This document shows, piece after piece, positions 8,657 through 17,626 of a stretch of 64,000 nucleotides of DNA. The notes beneath the pieces were generated by a model. It had not been told where the DNA came from and searched no databases. It saw only the letters and a list, made by a program, of their open reading frames with translations. The position numbers and the translations under genes were made by a program. The stretch comes from Verrucomicrobiales bacterium (GTDB taxonomy: Bacteria > Verrucomicrobiota > Verrucomicrobiia > Verrucomicrobiales > DEV007): positions 46,755 through 110,754 of the forward strand of contig JARGOP010000009.1 of assembly GCA_029233965.1 (NCBI GenBank). The letters are read 5' to 3'. The number at the start of each line of letters is the position of its first letter. Position 1 is the first letter of the stretch.

Positions 8657-8936
8657 ACTTCACTGTAAAATCAGGAAAGCTCTCTACAATCTGAATTTTG
8701 AAATCAGGGAAACTGGTCACGATTTGCCACTTGCCCGGTTTGTCAGGGAAGGAGTGCACACGTTGAACGTGCAGGTCGGCAAAGGAGTCAACAACCTTCA
8801 CCTTGAAATCAGGAAAGGCATTCACCCATTGAATGCGACCAAAGATCCTCGCGGGTTCGGGTTTTTCGCCGGCTGAAGGCGAAAATGTCCAAACTGTCGG
8901 CAGGAAGAGGGCTCCATATACGCTTCGTCGAGTCAT
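8625..8936 (-). CDS. small SFPD-repeat protein, likely 7(1) septoil-knot family
   Basis: The 103-residue protein has a short hydrophobic start (VYGALFLPTVW), then from residue 34 an array of six imperfect 11-residue units with consensus V-x-x-V-x-S-F-P-D-F-x. Examples are WVNAFPDFK, VVDSFADLH, RVHSFPDK, IVTSFPDFK, IVESFPDF and YVESFPG. Each unit reads as a short beta strand plus turn. From memory this repeat pattern is that of the 7(1) septoil-knot (Septknot) family, a small beta protein with a very deep topological knot; I am moderately sure of that match. The function is unknown. The gene precedes and overlaps the SNase-HhH nuclease, which suggests a periplasmic partner or chaperone role. 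Confidence 0.7.
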   Translation of the reverse strand: MTRRSVYGALFLPTVWTFSPSAGEKPEPARIFGRIQWVNAFPDFKVKVVDSFADLHVQRVHSFPDKPGKWQIVTSFPDFKIQIVESFPDFTVKYVESFPGVQD

Positions 8937-9043
8937 CCTGAATTCGACGGTTCACCCGGGGTCGATAGTCACGGATAATCAAAATTACGATCCTGAGCTG
9001 AATGATCGTTTGATTCTGTGTGGTGCGGCTTCAACAGTGAGAG

Positions 9044-10432
9044 ATGCCGTCCGGGGAAGAAGTCCTGACACACGAAGAAACCGAGCGCCCCTGGATCGCG
9101 CTGGGTGATGCATTTCGTGATGGGGATGAGGCTGCGGTCACGGAGAGTTTGAAAAACCTCTCTCATGAGGAACAACGGCACGCCATGGCTCACCTCACGG
9201 GAGGAGAACAGGCGGGAATTGTGGAGCTGATCACGGCGAGCGAGGCGGCGCAACTGCTGAAGCATCTGCCTGAAGCTCAGGCCGCTGATATTCTCGAGGA
9301 GATTTCTCCCGAAAACGCGGCCGACATTATCGAAGCGATGCCGGAGGAGGTCAGTGCCGACCTTCTTCGCGAAATGCATCAGTCAGAGTCCGAGGCCTTG
9401 CTTGCTGAACTCGATGACGCGGATGAGGCCGATCACCTCAGGGAGCTGACTTCTTACGCGTGGGACACTGCGGGCGGATTGATGACTCAGTCCTACGCCG
9501 CATTTGTTGATGATGCCAAAGTCGGCGACGTCCTCTCCGAGCTGAGTGGTGAAGCTGAGCGCTATGGGGACATGGATGTGCAGTATGTCTACGTCACGAA
9601 TGCGAGCGGACAGCTCAGAGGCGTGCTGCGCTTGCGGGATTTGGTGCTTACTCCGAGAAGTCGACCGGTGCAGGATATTATGCAGGGCGAGCCGGTCTCG
9701 GTGAGCGTGAATGATGATTTTGAAACCCTCACGCAGGTCTTTGATGATCGAAGCTATATTGGTCTTCCGGTCATTGATGAGCAGGGGATCATCATCGGGG
9801 TGGTGACGAGGCAGGCTGTCCGCGAAGCGAATGCAGAGCACCAGACTGAAGATTATCTCCACTCTGCCGGTATCCTCGGAGGGGAAGAGTTGCGAAGCAT
9901 GCCGATGCTGGCCCGATGTGGGCGTCGCCTCGCCTGGCTCGGACCGAATATCGTCCTCAACCTTATCGCCGCGAGCGTCATTGCGATGTATGAGGACACG
10001 CTTCAGGCGGTCATCGCTCTTGCCGTTTTTCTTCCTATCGTCTCGGACATGAGCGGTTGCTCGGGAAACCAGGCCGTGGCAGTGAGTATTCGTGAGCTGA
10101 CTCTCGGCTTGATTCGTCCGACCGAGTACATGCGGATTGTCTGGAAGGAGGGGATTCTCGGGATGTTCAACGGATTCGTTCTCGGGTGTCTCCTCGGGCT
10201 GATTGCCGGCATCTGGAAAGACAATGTCTACCTCGGTCTCGTCGTTGGTGGAGCTCTTTTCCTGAATACGATGCTTTCCGTTCTTCTGGGAGGTTGCGTG
10301 CCTTTGTTTCTGAAGCGCTTGAAAGTGGATCCTGCGCTCGCCTCAGGGCCGATTTTGACGACTTGCACCGACATGTGCGGATTTTTTCTTGTGCTCAACC
10401 TGGCTTCGCTCGCGCTGTCGAAGCTTGTCTAG
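9044..10432 (+). CDS. mgtE: magnesium transporter MgtE
   Basis: The 462-residue protein has the full MgtE layout: an N-terminal helical MgtE_N domain (residues about 20-140, with LLKHLPEAQAADILEEI repeats), two CBS domains (about 145-275, with the boundary MTQSYAAF and the DIMQGEPVSVSV strand), a plug helix, and five C-terminal transmembrane helices from about residue 300. The pore region reads FLPIVSDMSGCSGNQAVAV and the final helix keeps the Asp in TTCTDMCGFF. The CBS/N domains gate the channel in response to cytosolic Mg2+. The Cys in the pore motif differs from the more usual GGNxGxQ and marks a subfamily. It is a single gene, divergent from the septoil-knot/nuclease pair. Confidence 0.93.
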   Translation: MPSGEEVLTHEETERPWIALGDAFRDGDEAAVTESLKNLSHEEQRHAMAHLTGGEQAGIVELITASEAAQLLKHLPEAQAADILEEISPENAADIIEAMPEEVSADLLREMHQSESEALLAELDDADEADHLRELTSYAWDTAGGLMTQSYAAFVDDAKVGDVLSELSGEAERYGDMDVQYVYVTNASGQLRGVLRLRDLVLTPRSRPVQDIMQGEPVSVSVNDDFETLTQVFDDRSYIGLPVIDEQGIIIGVVTRQAVREANAEHQTEDYLHSAGILGGEELRSMPMLARCGRRLAWLGPNIVLNLIAASVIAMYEDTLQAVIALAVFLPIVSDMSGCSGNQAVAVSIRELTLGLIRPTEYMRIVWKEGILGMFNGFVLGCLLGLIAGIWKDNVYLGLVVGGALFLNTMLSVLLGGCVPLFLKRLKVDPALASGPILTTCTDMCGFFLVLNLASLALSKLV

Positions 10433-10459
10433 GGTGCTTCCCCGGGGCGGGGAGAGGAG

Positions 10460-10532
10460 TGGAAAGACTGGGATTCGAACCCAGGACCAATTGGTTAAAA
10501 GCCAACTGCTCTACCAACTGAGCTACCTTTCC
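10460..10532 (-). tRNA. tRNA-Lys (anticodon TTT)
   Basis: Read on the minus strand, GGAAAGG (acceptor) pairs with TCTTTCC at the 3' end with one G-U. The D arm is GCTCAGTTGGTAGAGC, the anticodon stem-loop is GTTGG-CTTTTAA-CCAAT with anticodon TTT, and the T arm is CTGGG-TTCGAAT-CCCAG. The discriminator base is A and CCA is not encoded (next bases CTC), so CCA must be added post-transcriptionally. It sits between mgtE and the HAD hydrolase, transcribed with the hydrolase strand. Confidence 0.97.
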
Positions 10533-10591
10533 GTTGAGAGCATCCGAAGGCGGATTCGCCGACGGGCGCGCAATCTATTCACCGAGTCGGG

Positions 10592-11278
10592 TCACGCAAG
10601 TGAAAGTTGCCTTAATAATTCATTCAGTGTCGATTGACCCTTTCCAACACGGAAGCTGGCGAAGCCGGCATTCGCGGCCCCCTCCCAATCGCAGACGGGA
10701 TCATCACCGACATGGAGGATTTCACTGGCCGGTAGATTGAGCGCCTTCTGAGCGGCGGCAAAAACCGACGGATCAGGCTTCGAGGCACCCAGTTCGCAGG
10801 AAAGCAGAATCGCGTCGAAGGGCGCGATGAGATCGAGGTCAGCGAGAATTCGGCGAAGTCTGCCATCGAAATTGGAAAGCACGATGCAGGGGTAATCAGC
10901 AGCGATCCGTTCCAGGGCCGCGTGCGCACCGTCCACTGCCCGCCAGGTGCCGGGCTCCTCAAAATGCCCGTACAGGGCTTCGAAAAAAACGTCGAACGTG
11001 GAATCGGTAGGAAGGGTTGCCCCGGATTCCGCGAAAACCTCTTTAACCAGGCGATGCCACCAGGACTTCTCATCGGGGTCGTTCACGGGAGACTCTGCTG
11101 AGAAAGCGGACGGCGTTCTCCGCCATACTGACTTGAAGGCTTCCGCGAGGGCTTCGGGGCATGCCTCGATTCCATGATTTTGCGCAACGCGGTGATACGA
11201 CACTCCAACCGGTTCAGAGAGCTCAATCAGAGTGCCGGCAGCATCGAAGCTGAGGGCTTTAACCAAAGGGACGGACAT
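10592..11278 (-). CDS. HAD-superfamily hydrolase (subfamily IA)
   Basis: The 228-residue product has motif I as SFDAAGTLIEL (nucleophile Asp, second Asp replaced by Ala as in the HDHD3-like group), a helical cap (about residues 20-95), motif II in IVLSNFDGRL, the motif III lysine in GASKPDPSVF, and motif IV HVGDDPVCDWEGA. It is predicted to be a soluble phosphatase or dehalogenase-like hydrolase; the substrate is not apparent. I chose the ATG at 11278, because the longer in-frame ORF (to 11392) would run through the nusA leader and terminator. The gene is divergent from nusA. Confidence 0.85.
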   Translation of the reverse strand: MSVPLVKALSFDAAGTLIELSEPVGVSYHRVAQNHGIEACPEALAEAFKSVWRRTPSAFSAESPVNDPDEKSWWHRLVKEVFAESGATLPTDSTFDVFFEALYGHFEEPGTWRAVDGAHAALERIAADYPCIVLSNFDGRLRRILADLDLIAPFDAILLSCELGASKPDPSVFAAAQKALNLPASEILHVGDDPVCDWEGAANAGFASFRVGKGQSTLNELLRQLSLA

Positions 11279-11280
11279 CG

Positions 11281-11437
11281 TTTGAATTGGCTTGATTTCG
11301 GCCTTGCCTAACCAAGGACGCCGCGATATGTTCGCGATCCTGCAATCTTGAGATGCCGGGTTCTTGAAATCCCGGTCGATTGAAGTGGGCATGTCCCACT
11401 TTTTTTTGTCTCAACATAAGAGGGTTAGCTGGAGAAT
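11281..11437 (+). promoter_or_regulatory. nusA leader region with successive hairpins
   Basis: The stretch between the HAD gene and nusA can fold, in plus orientation, into three successive hairpins: AGGA-CGC-CGCGA / TCGCG-A-TCCT (about 11316-11342), CCGGG / CCCGG (about 11357-11375) and a final U-tract terminator at 11384-11407. No ORF on the plus strand explains it. It looks like a regulatory 5' leader for nusA; that is inference from position and folding. Confidence 0.45.
11384..11407 (+). terminator. intrinsic terminator in the nusA leader
   Basis: The sequence AGTGGG-catgt-CCCACT followed by seven T residues is a textbook Rho-independent terminator on the plus strand. It ends 30 bp before the nusA start codon. 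No plus-strand gene lies between mgtE (ending 10432) and this point, so it is more likely an attenuator of the nusA transcript than a terminator of an upstream operon. Confidence 0.7.
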
Positions 11438-12793
11438 ATGACAAACGAACTGTTAGCACTTTTCGAATATTACGAGAAGGAAAAGGGAATCAAGCGCGAG
11501 ACCATGGTCGAAGCGCTCGAGACTGCTTTACTTTCTGCTTCGCGGAGAAGTATCGGCCCTGCAAGGGAGATGCGGATTCAGATCGATCCTGAAAAGGGCG
11601 ACATTAAGGCGTTTGCAACCCTCGTCGTCGTCGACCGGGTGGAGAATCCCTACGATGAGATCGATATTTTTACGGCTCGTCGCATGGACACGAATGCCTC
11701 TGTCGACGACGAAATCGAAGTTGATATCACTCCGGCTAATTTCGGTCGAATTGCCGCCCAGACGGCGAAGCAGACCATGATGCAGCGTCTTCGTCAGGCA
11801 GAGAAGGAGCTGATCTATGAGGAATTTAAGGATCGCGCCGGTGACATTGTCAGCGGCACGGTGCGGCGCTTCGAAAGAGGGGATGTTTTCGTCGATCTTG
11901 GAAAGTTCGAGGGCATCATGAACCAGCGTGAGCGGGTGTCCACGGAGGAATACAACGTGGGTGATCGCATCCGCGCCTATGTCGTCGCCGTGGAGAACGG
12001 CTCACGAGGTCCTGAAATTATCCTTTCCCGCAGCCATCCAAATTTTGTTCGTCGTCTCTTCGAGTCAGAGGTAAGCGAAATTGCGGACCGCACCGTTGAG
12101 ATTCGTTCGCTCGCACGTGAGGCCGGATATCGCACCAAAGTTGCCGTTTACAGTGCTGATGAAAAAGTGGATCCCGTGGGGGCCTGCGTTGGGCTCCGGG
12201 GCGCCCGGGTCAAAAACATCGTTCGCGAACTGAACAATGAGAAAGTGGATATTATCCGCTGGAGTGATGATATCAAGGCCTTTGTCACCGAGGCCCTGAA
12301 GCCTGCGGAGATCAAGTCGATCATCCTTGATGAGGAGGCTAAATCTGTTCTCGTAAAGGTCGACGAGGAAGAGCTTTCCAAAGCGATCGGTCGTCGTGGT
12401 CAGAATGCCCGGCTCACCGCTCGCCTCGTCGGATGGGATGTTCAGGTCCAGAAGGATGAGTCGGCTCATGAGGCTTTCGAGGCCCAGGTCACGAAGGCTG
12501 CCTCCGCTATTTCCGATGCTGCCGGCATTGAAATGGAGACTGCCGAGGGCCTTGTTCGCGGCGGTTTGAACAGTCTCGAGATGATTTCGCAAGGCGTCGA
12601 CGAGGTCGATATTGCTGATGTGCTTGAGATCAGCGTCGAAGAAGGTGCCAAAATTCTCAGCAAAGTTCAGGCTGCCGTTGGTGGGGAGGAAGCTGCAGCA
12701 GGGGAAGCACCGGTAGTTGCGGATGAGGTAGTCCCGGCTGAATCCGATGATGAGACACCTGAAGAAGTCGAAGAGGCTTCTGTCGAGTCTTAG
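11438..12793 (+). CDS. nusA: transcription termination/antitermination factor NusA
   Basis: The 451-residue protein starts MTNELLALFEYYEKEKGI, as NusA does. It shows the RNA polymerase-binding N-terminal domain (1 to about 130), an S1 domain (about 135-200, GDIVSGTVRRFERGDVFVDL), and KH1/KH2 domains (about 205-345) with the family blocks DPVGACVGLRGARVKNIV, DIIRWS and LSKAIGRRGQNARL. A C-terminal helical segment and an acidic Glu/Ala-rich tail follow. It modulates pausing, termination and rrn antitermination. A purine-rich TGGAGAA precedes the ATG. The usual rimP upstream is absent; infB follows after 122 bp with its own likely promoter. Confidence 0.97.
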   Translation: MTNELLALFEYYEKEKGIKRETMVEALETALLSASRRSIGPAREMRIQIDPEKGDIKAFATLVVVDRVENPYDEIDIFTARRMDTNASVDDEIEVDITPANFGRIAAQTAKQTMMQRLRQAEKELIYEEFKDRAGDIVSGTVRRFERGDVFVDLGKFEGIMNQRERVSTEEYNVGDRIRAYVVAVENGSRGPEIILSRSHPNFVRRLFESEVSEIADRTVEIRSLAREAGYRTKVAVYSADEKVDPVGACVGLRGARVKNIVRELNNEKVDIIRWSDDIKAFVTEALKPAEIKSIILDEEAKSVLVKVDEEELSKAIGRRGQNARLTARLVGWDVQVQKDESAHEAFEAQVTKAASAISDAAGIEMETAEGLVRGGLNSLEMISQGVDEVDIADVLEISVEEGAKILSKVQAAVGGEEAAAGEAPVVADEVVPAESDDETPEEVEEASVES

Positions 12794-12829
12794 CCATCCA
12801 TCTTCTCCGAGAAGAGTTTCTTTCCTCCA

Positions 12830-12858
12830 TTGACAACACCTTTTCCCATCTCAGAATA
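12830..12858 (+). promoter_or_regulatory. putative sigma-70-type promoter for infB
   Basis: A perfect -35 hexamer TTGACA (12830-12835) is followed after 17 bp by AGAATA (12853-12858), a weaker -10 match. It lies in the 122-bp nusA-infB gap, 57 bp before the infB start, so infB can probably be transcribed independently of the nusA leader. Confidence 0.45.
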
Positions 12859-12915
12859 AAAACACTCGAATGACTGGAGAACGCTTCCAGTTCATGAATC
12901 GCTCAACTCTTTCCT

Positions 12916-14991
12916 ATGCCTAAAACAACTACTGCTCCCGAAAACGACGATAACGGGGCGAAATCTTTGGACGAAAAGAAAGCGGAAGCTTTGAACCTCT
13001 TCGAGAAAGAGGAAAAGAAAAGCGCCCGCAAGCCAAAGACTTCGGCCAGCGAATCGGAGCAGGGTTCTGTCTTCGGGCATTTAGGGAAGGATGATCCGGT
13101 GCCAAGGAAGAAGGAGATCAAGAAAGAAGAGGAGCAAGCCCCTGTTGAAGAGGCCGCCGCTGAAGAATCTGTCTCTGAGGAGTCGTCCATTGAAGAGGTG
13201 GACGGGAAGAAGATTATTCATATCAAACCCCCGATCATCGTCAAAGAGTTGGCGGTGATGATGGACCTGAAGCCGTTTAAGCTCATCCAGGACCTGATGG
13301 ATATGGATGTCTTCGCTAATCTGACTCAGTCTATTGAGCCGGAGGTTGCTTCGAGAATCTGCGAAAAACACGGATTTATTTTCGAGAAGGAACGCCGTGA
13401 AAAAGGTGGCGGAGTCCATAAGGTCGAGGAAGTTATTGAAGTTCCGGAAGTGCAGGATCTTGAAGAGGTGGAGGAAGATCAGCTTTCGATTCGTCCACCT
13501 GTGGTGACCTTTATGGGCCACGTTGACCACGGCAAGACTTCTCTCCTCGATGCGTATCGGGGGTCCCGCGTTGTCAAGGGGGAGGCCGGCGGTATCACCC
13601 AGCATGTGGGGGCCTACCAAGTCACTCGCAATGATCAGACGGTGACGTTCATTGATACTCCGGGCCATGCCGCCTTCTCGGAAATGCGGGCGCGCGGTGC
13701 CGACATTACCGACATTGTGGTTCTCGTTGTCGCGGCTGACGATGGCCTCATGCCGACGACGTTTGAGGCTATCGACCACTGCAAGGCAGCAGGAGTCACC
13801 ATTATCATTGCGATCAACAAGGTTGATCTCGACCGGGCTGACGTGAACAAGGTGAAGGGTCAGCTCCAGGAAAACGGTCTGGCGCCGGAAGATTGGGGTG
13901 GTGAAACGATCTGCGTCGAAGTCTCCGCTAAGGAGGGGACCGGCCTTGATGATCTTTTTGAAATGATTCACCTCCAGTCCGAAGTGCTGGAGCTGAAGGC
14001 GAACGACGATGGTCCAGCCCGGGGAACAGTGATCGAGGCCCGCACTGAGGCGGGTAAAGGGCCGACTGCGACGGTGATTATCCAGAGCGGGACGCTTTCT
14101 GCGGGCGATGCGTTCATTTGCGGAAGCCAGTATGGCAAAGTGAAGGCTCTGATTAACGATCTCGGGGAACGTATTCCTTCTGCGGGACCCTCTGTGCCTG
14201 TCGAAGTCGTGGGTTATTCAGGAGTCCCGAATGTCGGGGATGAGCTGATTGAGATGGAGAACGAGCGCAAGGCCAAGAAGCTGAGCGAGGAACGCCACGA
14301 TCAGAAGCGTCAGGACAAGCTTCAGCCTCAGCAGAAGTCTGCACTTGAGACCCTGTTTGCAAACATTGAGCAGGGCAGGAAAAACACGCTCAAACTCATT
14401 ATTAAGGCGGATGTTCAGGGGTCGCTTCAGGCGATTGAGAAGTCTCTTATGGAGATCGAGTCCGACAAAATTTCCCTGGAAATTCTTCGGCAGAATGCAG
14501 GCCCGATTTCCGAAGCTGATGTCCTGCTTGCCAGTGCTTCCGATGCGATTCTGATCGGCTTTAACACCAAGGTGGAAGCCAAAGCTCAGCCGATCGTGAA
14601 GCGCGAAGGCGTTCAGGTAAAGCTCTTCTCCATTATCTACGAACTGATCGATCAGGTCAAAGAGGCGATGCTTGGCATGCTTGAGCCTGAAACCCGTGAG
14701 AAAATCATTGGGCATGCGAAGGTTCTTGAAGTGTTCAAGCTTTCTTCAGGAAGGGTGGGCGGATGTGTTGTGACCGACGGCGTGATACGCCGCACTGCAC
14801 GTGCCCGGGTCCTTCGTGATAAGGTCCCGATTTATGATGGCGGTTTCACCACTTTGCGTCGCTTCAAGGATGATGTGAAAGAGGTGAAGAACGGCGTCGA
14901 ATGTGGTATCAAGTTGGGCAAGTTCAACGACTACCAGAAAGACGACGTCGTCGAGTGTTACGAGCTTGAGAAGCTCGAAGTGGAGTTGTAG
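12916..14991 (+). CDS. infB: translation initiation factor IF-2
   Basis: The 691-residue IF-2 has a short charged N-terminal region (1 to about 95, Lys/Glu-rich), an IF2_N-like segment (about 100-160), and the G domain from about residue 195 with G1 GHVDHGKT (201-208), G2 [11 protein letters not shown]3 DTPGHAAF, G4 NKVDLD and G5 VSAKEGTG. Domains II-IV follow, including the fMet-tRNA-binding C-terminal domain ([16 protein letters not shown]). It is on the short side for IF-2 because the N-terminal extension is reduced. It directs initiator tRNA to the 30S subunit. It is followed closely by rbfA. Confidence 0.97.
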   Translation: MPKTTTAPENDDNGAKSLDEKKAEALNLFEKEEKKSARKPKTSASESEQGSVFGHLGKDDPVPRKKEIKKEEEQAPVEEAAAEESVSEESSIEEVDGKKIIHIKPPIIVKELAVMMDLKPFKLIQDLMDMDVFANLTQSIEPEVASRICEKHGFIFEKERREKGGGVHKVEEVIEVPEVQDLEEVEEDQLSIRPPVVTFMGHVDHGKTSLLDAYRGSRVVKGEAGGITQHVGAYQVTRNDQTVTFIDTPGHAAFSEMRARGADITDIVVLVVAADDGLMPTTFEAIDHCKAAGVTIIIAINKVDLDRADVNKVKGQLQENGLAPEDWGGETICVEVSAKEGTGLDDLFEMIHLQSEVLELKANDDGPARGTVIEARTEAGKGPTATVIIQSGTLSAGDAFICGSQYGKVKALINDLGERIPSAGPSVPVEVVGYSGVPNVGDELIEMENERKAKKLSEERHDQKRQDKLQPQQKSALETLFANIEQGRKNTLKLIIKADVQGSLQAIEKSLMEIESDKISLEILRQNAGPISEADVLLASASDAILIGFNTKVEAKAQPIVKREGVQVKLFSIIYELIDQVKEAMLGMLEPETREKIIGHAKVLEVFKLSSGRVGGCVVTDGVIRRTARARVLRDKVPIYDGGFTTLRRFKDDVKEVKNGVECGIKLGKFNDYQKDDVVECYELEKLEVEL

Positions 14992-15041
14992 GTGACTCCA
15001 CCGTGTCGATCTGAAAAGTGGTCGATTCCTTTTTCCTTCCC

Positions 15042-15425
15042 ATGAGTCAGCGGATTTCAAGAGTCAACGAGCTGCTCAAGCGTGAGATCAGTTCCTGTAT
15101 CGAAAAGAATTTCGAATTTCCTGAAATCCTTGTCACCATCCACGACGTGAAGGTGGCTCAGGACTTGCGGACGGCTCAGATTTTCATTGGTGTGATTGGA
15201 TCTGCCGAGCAGAAAGCGAAGGTGTTGCAAAAGCTCAATGCCAAGCATGGATTCATCCAGAACATGGTGATGAAACGGGTTGTACTTCGAAACACGCCGC
15301 GCTTTTCTTTTGAATCGGATGATTCAGTCGAGCGCGGTGTTCGTGTGCTCAATATCCTCGAAGAAATCGGTGAGATTGAATTACCTGAGGAACCGGAAGC
15401 CGATGGCAGGAAGCCTCGACTCTGA
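15042..15425 (+). CDS. rbfA: 30S ribosome-binding factor RbfA
   Basis: The 127-residue protein begins MSQRISRVNELLKREIS, followed by ILVTIHDVKVAQDLRTAQIF and the MKRVVLRNTPRFSFESDDS block, the KH-like fold and typical end of RbfA. It assists 16S rRNA maturation and 30S assembly. I start at the ATG at 15042, since family members begin with this methionine; the frame is open to 15018 without homologous residues. It sits 50 bp after infB in the conserved nusA-infB-rbfA order. Confidence 0.95.
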   Translation: MSQRISRVNELLKREISSCIEKNFEFPEILVTIHDVKVAQDLRTAQIFIGVIGSAEQKAKVLQKLNAKHGFIQNMVMKRVVLRNTPRFSFESDDSVERGVRVLNILEEIGEIELPEEPEADGRKPRL

Positions 15426-15430
15426 TCTGT

Positions 15431-15461
15431 AACAGGGTCGAATCCCTGATCCAACCCTGTT
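15431..15461. repeat. 31-bp palindromic repeat, copy A
   Basis: A 31-bp element with perfect 8-bp ends, AACAGGGT at the left and ACCCTGTT at the right, lies 5 bp after the rbfA stop. Two related elements of exactly the same length occur at 38735-38765 and 53996-54026. It can form a stem-loop in either strand. Confidence 0.75.
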
Positions 15462-15467
15462 AGTTTC

Positions 15468-16466
15468 TTGGACCTTTCGTTTCAGCCCGTCATCTCCCGA
15501 ATCGCAGCGGCGAAGCGGGTTCTGATCTTGAGCCACGACCGGCCTGATGGCGATGCGATTGGTTCAGCCGTCGGCCTGGGGCTGATCCTTGAGGCCGCAG
15601 GCAAAGAGATCCAGGTCGTGAACCATGATCCTGTCCCGGAAGCGCTTCGATTTCTTCCCCGGGTATCCCGGATCGATTCGGGCGATGCAATCCGTCCGTC
15701 CGATTTGGTCATCGCGCTTGATTCAGCAGGACGGGATCGGATCAGCGCTTCGGTTTGGGATCGCATTGCTGATGAGCTTGATGTCATCAATATTGATCAT
15801 CATGTCAGTAATTCGGGATATGGCGTCATTAATTACGTGGATCCGCGCTCGCCCGCGACTGGGCAACTCATCTCCCAACTGGCGATGGAGGCAGGATGGG
15901 AGATTTCTCAGGATGCCGCCACTCATCTCTATGCCGCTATTTCGACCGACACGGGGAGCTTTCGTTATCCATCGACTTCCTCTGACACGATGCGCATTAT
16001 CGCTCATTTGATTGATCTCGGGGTGGATGTGGGCCGCATCAACCAGGAGCTCTACGAGAGTTACCCGATGCGGCGGGTCGAGGTGCTTTCGTATCTGTTG
16101 AAAGACCTTCGTTTGGATTGTGAAAATCGTTGCGCCAGTGTGCTGTTACCCTACAGGATAACTGAGAAGCTGGGGCTCGGTCCGGGCGATACGGAAGGGG
16201 TAATCGATGTGATCAGGTCGATCGACTCTGTCATCGTCGCTGTCTTCTTTGAAGAGTTTGCCGATGGTCGCATCCGTGTCAGTTCGAGGTCGAAATCTGT
16301 CGAGGTGAGCGTCGGGAGTATCTGCGAATTTTTCGGAGGGGGCGGGCACACTCTCGCTGCCGGAGCTCGATTGCCGGGCCCGTTGAGCGAAGCGGCAGAT
16401 CGATTTATCAATCGAGTTTGTCACGCAATTCGGGAGAATGTTGATTGCCAAGCAACGGCAACCTGA
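15468..16466 (+). CDS. nrnA: DHH-DHHA1 phosphoesterase (NrnA-type oligoribonuclease / pAp phosphatase)
   Basis: The 332-residue protein has the DHH-family motifs in order: ILSHDRPDGDAIGSAVGL (motif I), VIALDSAGRDR, INIDHHVSN (the DHH motif) and AAISTDTGSFRY. The C-terminal DHHA1 signature GGGGHTLAAGARL follows. This is the NrnA layout: degradation of 2-5 nt RNA and dephosphorylation of 3'-phosphoadenosine-5'-phosphate. The only start giving the expected 15-20 residue lead is the TTG at 15468; the frame is closed by TGA at 15447. The start lies just after the palindromic repeat, 42 bp after rbfA, matching the common rbfA-nrnA order. No truB follows. Confidence 0.88.
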   Translation: MDLSFQPVISRIAAAKRVLILSHDRPDGDAIGSAVGLGLILEAAGKEIQVVNHDPVPEALRFLPRVSRIDSGDAIRPSDLVIALDSAGRDRISASVWDRIADELDVINIDHHVSNSGYGVINYVDPRSPATGQLISQLAMEAGWEISQDAATHLYAAISTDTGSFRYPSTSSDTMRIIAHLIDLGVDVGRINQELYESYPMRRVEVLSYLLKDLRLDCENRCASVLLPYRITEKLGLGPGDTEGVIDVIRSIDSVIVAVFFEEFADGRIRVSSRSKSVEVSVGSICEFFGGGGHTLAAGARLPGPLSEAADRFINRVCHAIRENVDCQATAT

Positions 16467-16480
16467 ATTACAGTACAGGT

Positions 16481-16999
16481 ATGTGGAAATCGTCTGCAAT
16501 TATTGTAACTCTGATTTTCCTGCATTTTGCTGCCACTGGAGAGGAACTTGTCTCTCAATCTTTTTTTAAGTCTATTTCCGGTCACTGGCTTGGAGCCGGT
16601 CAGTTGGTGAATGCGGAGGGCGAAGTCACCGGGATTCAGGAGGACTGGACCGGATCCTTTCTTGATGACGCATCATTTGAAATGAAGGGAACCCGGCTCT
16701 GGGGGGGTGAGCAGCAGGAATTTTATTGGCGGTTCACCCACAACGATTCGCTCGATCTTTTTGAGTGTGAGTATTGGCATACGGGAATTCAAGAGCCTGT
16801 CAGATTTGAGGTATCACTCACTGAGACTTCCGTTGAGATGAGGCGTCCTTTCGGTGAACCGGGTGGTGAGTTGAAGATTTCCAATACCCTGGTCGGAGAT
16901 AAGATAGATGGAAAGATCTCACTGACGCAGGGAAATGGAACTGAAGTGCTTTCGGGGAAGGTTGAGCATTCGAAAGCGGAGGGGGGAGTGAATGAATAA
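16481..16999 (+). CDS. secreted protein of unknown function (172 aa)
   Basis: The ATG at 16481 opens a signal peptide (MWKSSAIIVTLIFLHFAATGEE). The mature part has alternating beta strands (SISGHWLGAGQLV, EDWTGSFLDDASFEMKGTRLW, QEFYWRFTHN, LFECEYWHTG), which resembles a small lipocalin-like or DUF1579-like barrel. The resemblance is structural intuition only. Its 3' end overlaps the next gene (ATG at 16992) by 8 bp, so the two are probably coupled. Confidence 0.65.
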   Translation: MWKSSAIIVTLIFLHFAATGEELVSQSFFKSISGHWLGAGQLVNAEGEVTGIQEDWTGSFLDDASFEMKGTRLWGGEQQEFYWRFTHNDSLDLFECEYWHTGIQEPVRFEVSLTETSVEMRRPFGEPGGELKISNTLVGDKIDGKISLTQGNGTEVLSGKVEHSKAEGGVNE

Positions 17000-17557
17000 A
17001 CAGCCTGCCTCCATGATCGCTAGTCTGCTTATCCCGTTAGCGGTCTTATTGATCGGAGTTTCGATCTCCGCGACGATTGCGGTGAAGAAGATCCTGCCAC
17101 TGCTCACTGAAGTTGAACGGGGACTGCTTCCTCCGGGCTTTGAGGTGAAACTTCCCATGAGGGGGAATCTACGCTGTGGCTCCACATGAAAGGACGGCTC
17201 GGAAATGAGCTCTATCATGGCAGCGGTGAGCTTCCTCCCGGCGGAAAGGTCTTCCTCTTTGATGCTTCCAGTGGTCGGGAGATCGACTTGGGAAAAACTG
17301 TCTCGGCCGAGAAAAATATGGGGGAAGACCGGGCGGTTTCACCGGGCGTTTTCTCAATGGAGAGAGAAGAGCAAACCATCGAGGTGAAGGGCGCAGGTCT
17401 GAATTCCCCCTTACTGTTCAGCATTTCCCCCACGAGTTCACGGCAGGTCATGGGGATCGTCATCGTAATTGCAGGAGTAATCGTGGGTTCGATAATTCCC
17501 GCGACAATTATTTTCGTGCAACTCATGCGTCGTCGCCAACGGGCCTCCCGGCCCTGA
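16992..17557 (+). pseudogene. two-TM envelope protein, frameshifted at a G5 run
   Basis: Two frames together encode one plausible protein. The first (16992-17189) has an N-terminal transmembrane segment (IASLLIPLAVLLIGVSI) and ends LPMRGNLRCGST. The second frame continues with LWLHMKGRLGNELYHGSGEL, a beta-rich domain and a C-terminal transmembrane helix (VMGIVIVIAGVIVGSIIPAT) with a basic tail, ending 17557. Adding one G to the G5 run at 17161-17165 joins them as PMRGESTLWLHMKG. The break is therefore a one-base loss in a homopolymer, a phase-variable site, or a sequencing error. No family is recognised. It overlaps the upstream secreted protein gene. Confidence 0.65.
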
Positions 17558-17626
17558 AAAATCCCGTATGGAAATGCGTGGACGATCCTTGCGGTGAATT
17601 CTACCGTATTATTTCTACTCCATACG

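Noticed and set aside
13081..13971. 296-codon minus-strand frame inside infB
   Set aside because: It is antisense to the IF-2 G domain; infB is unambiguous.
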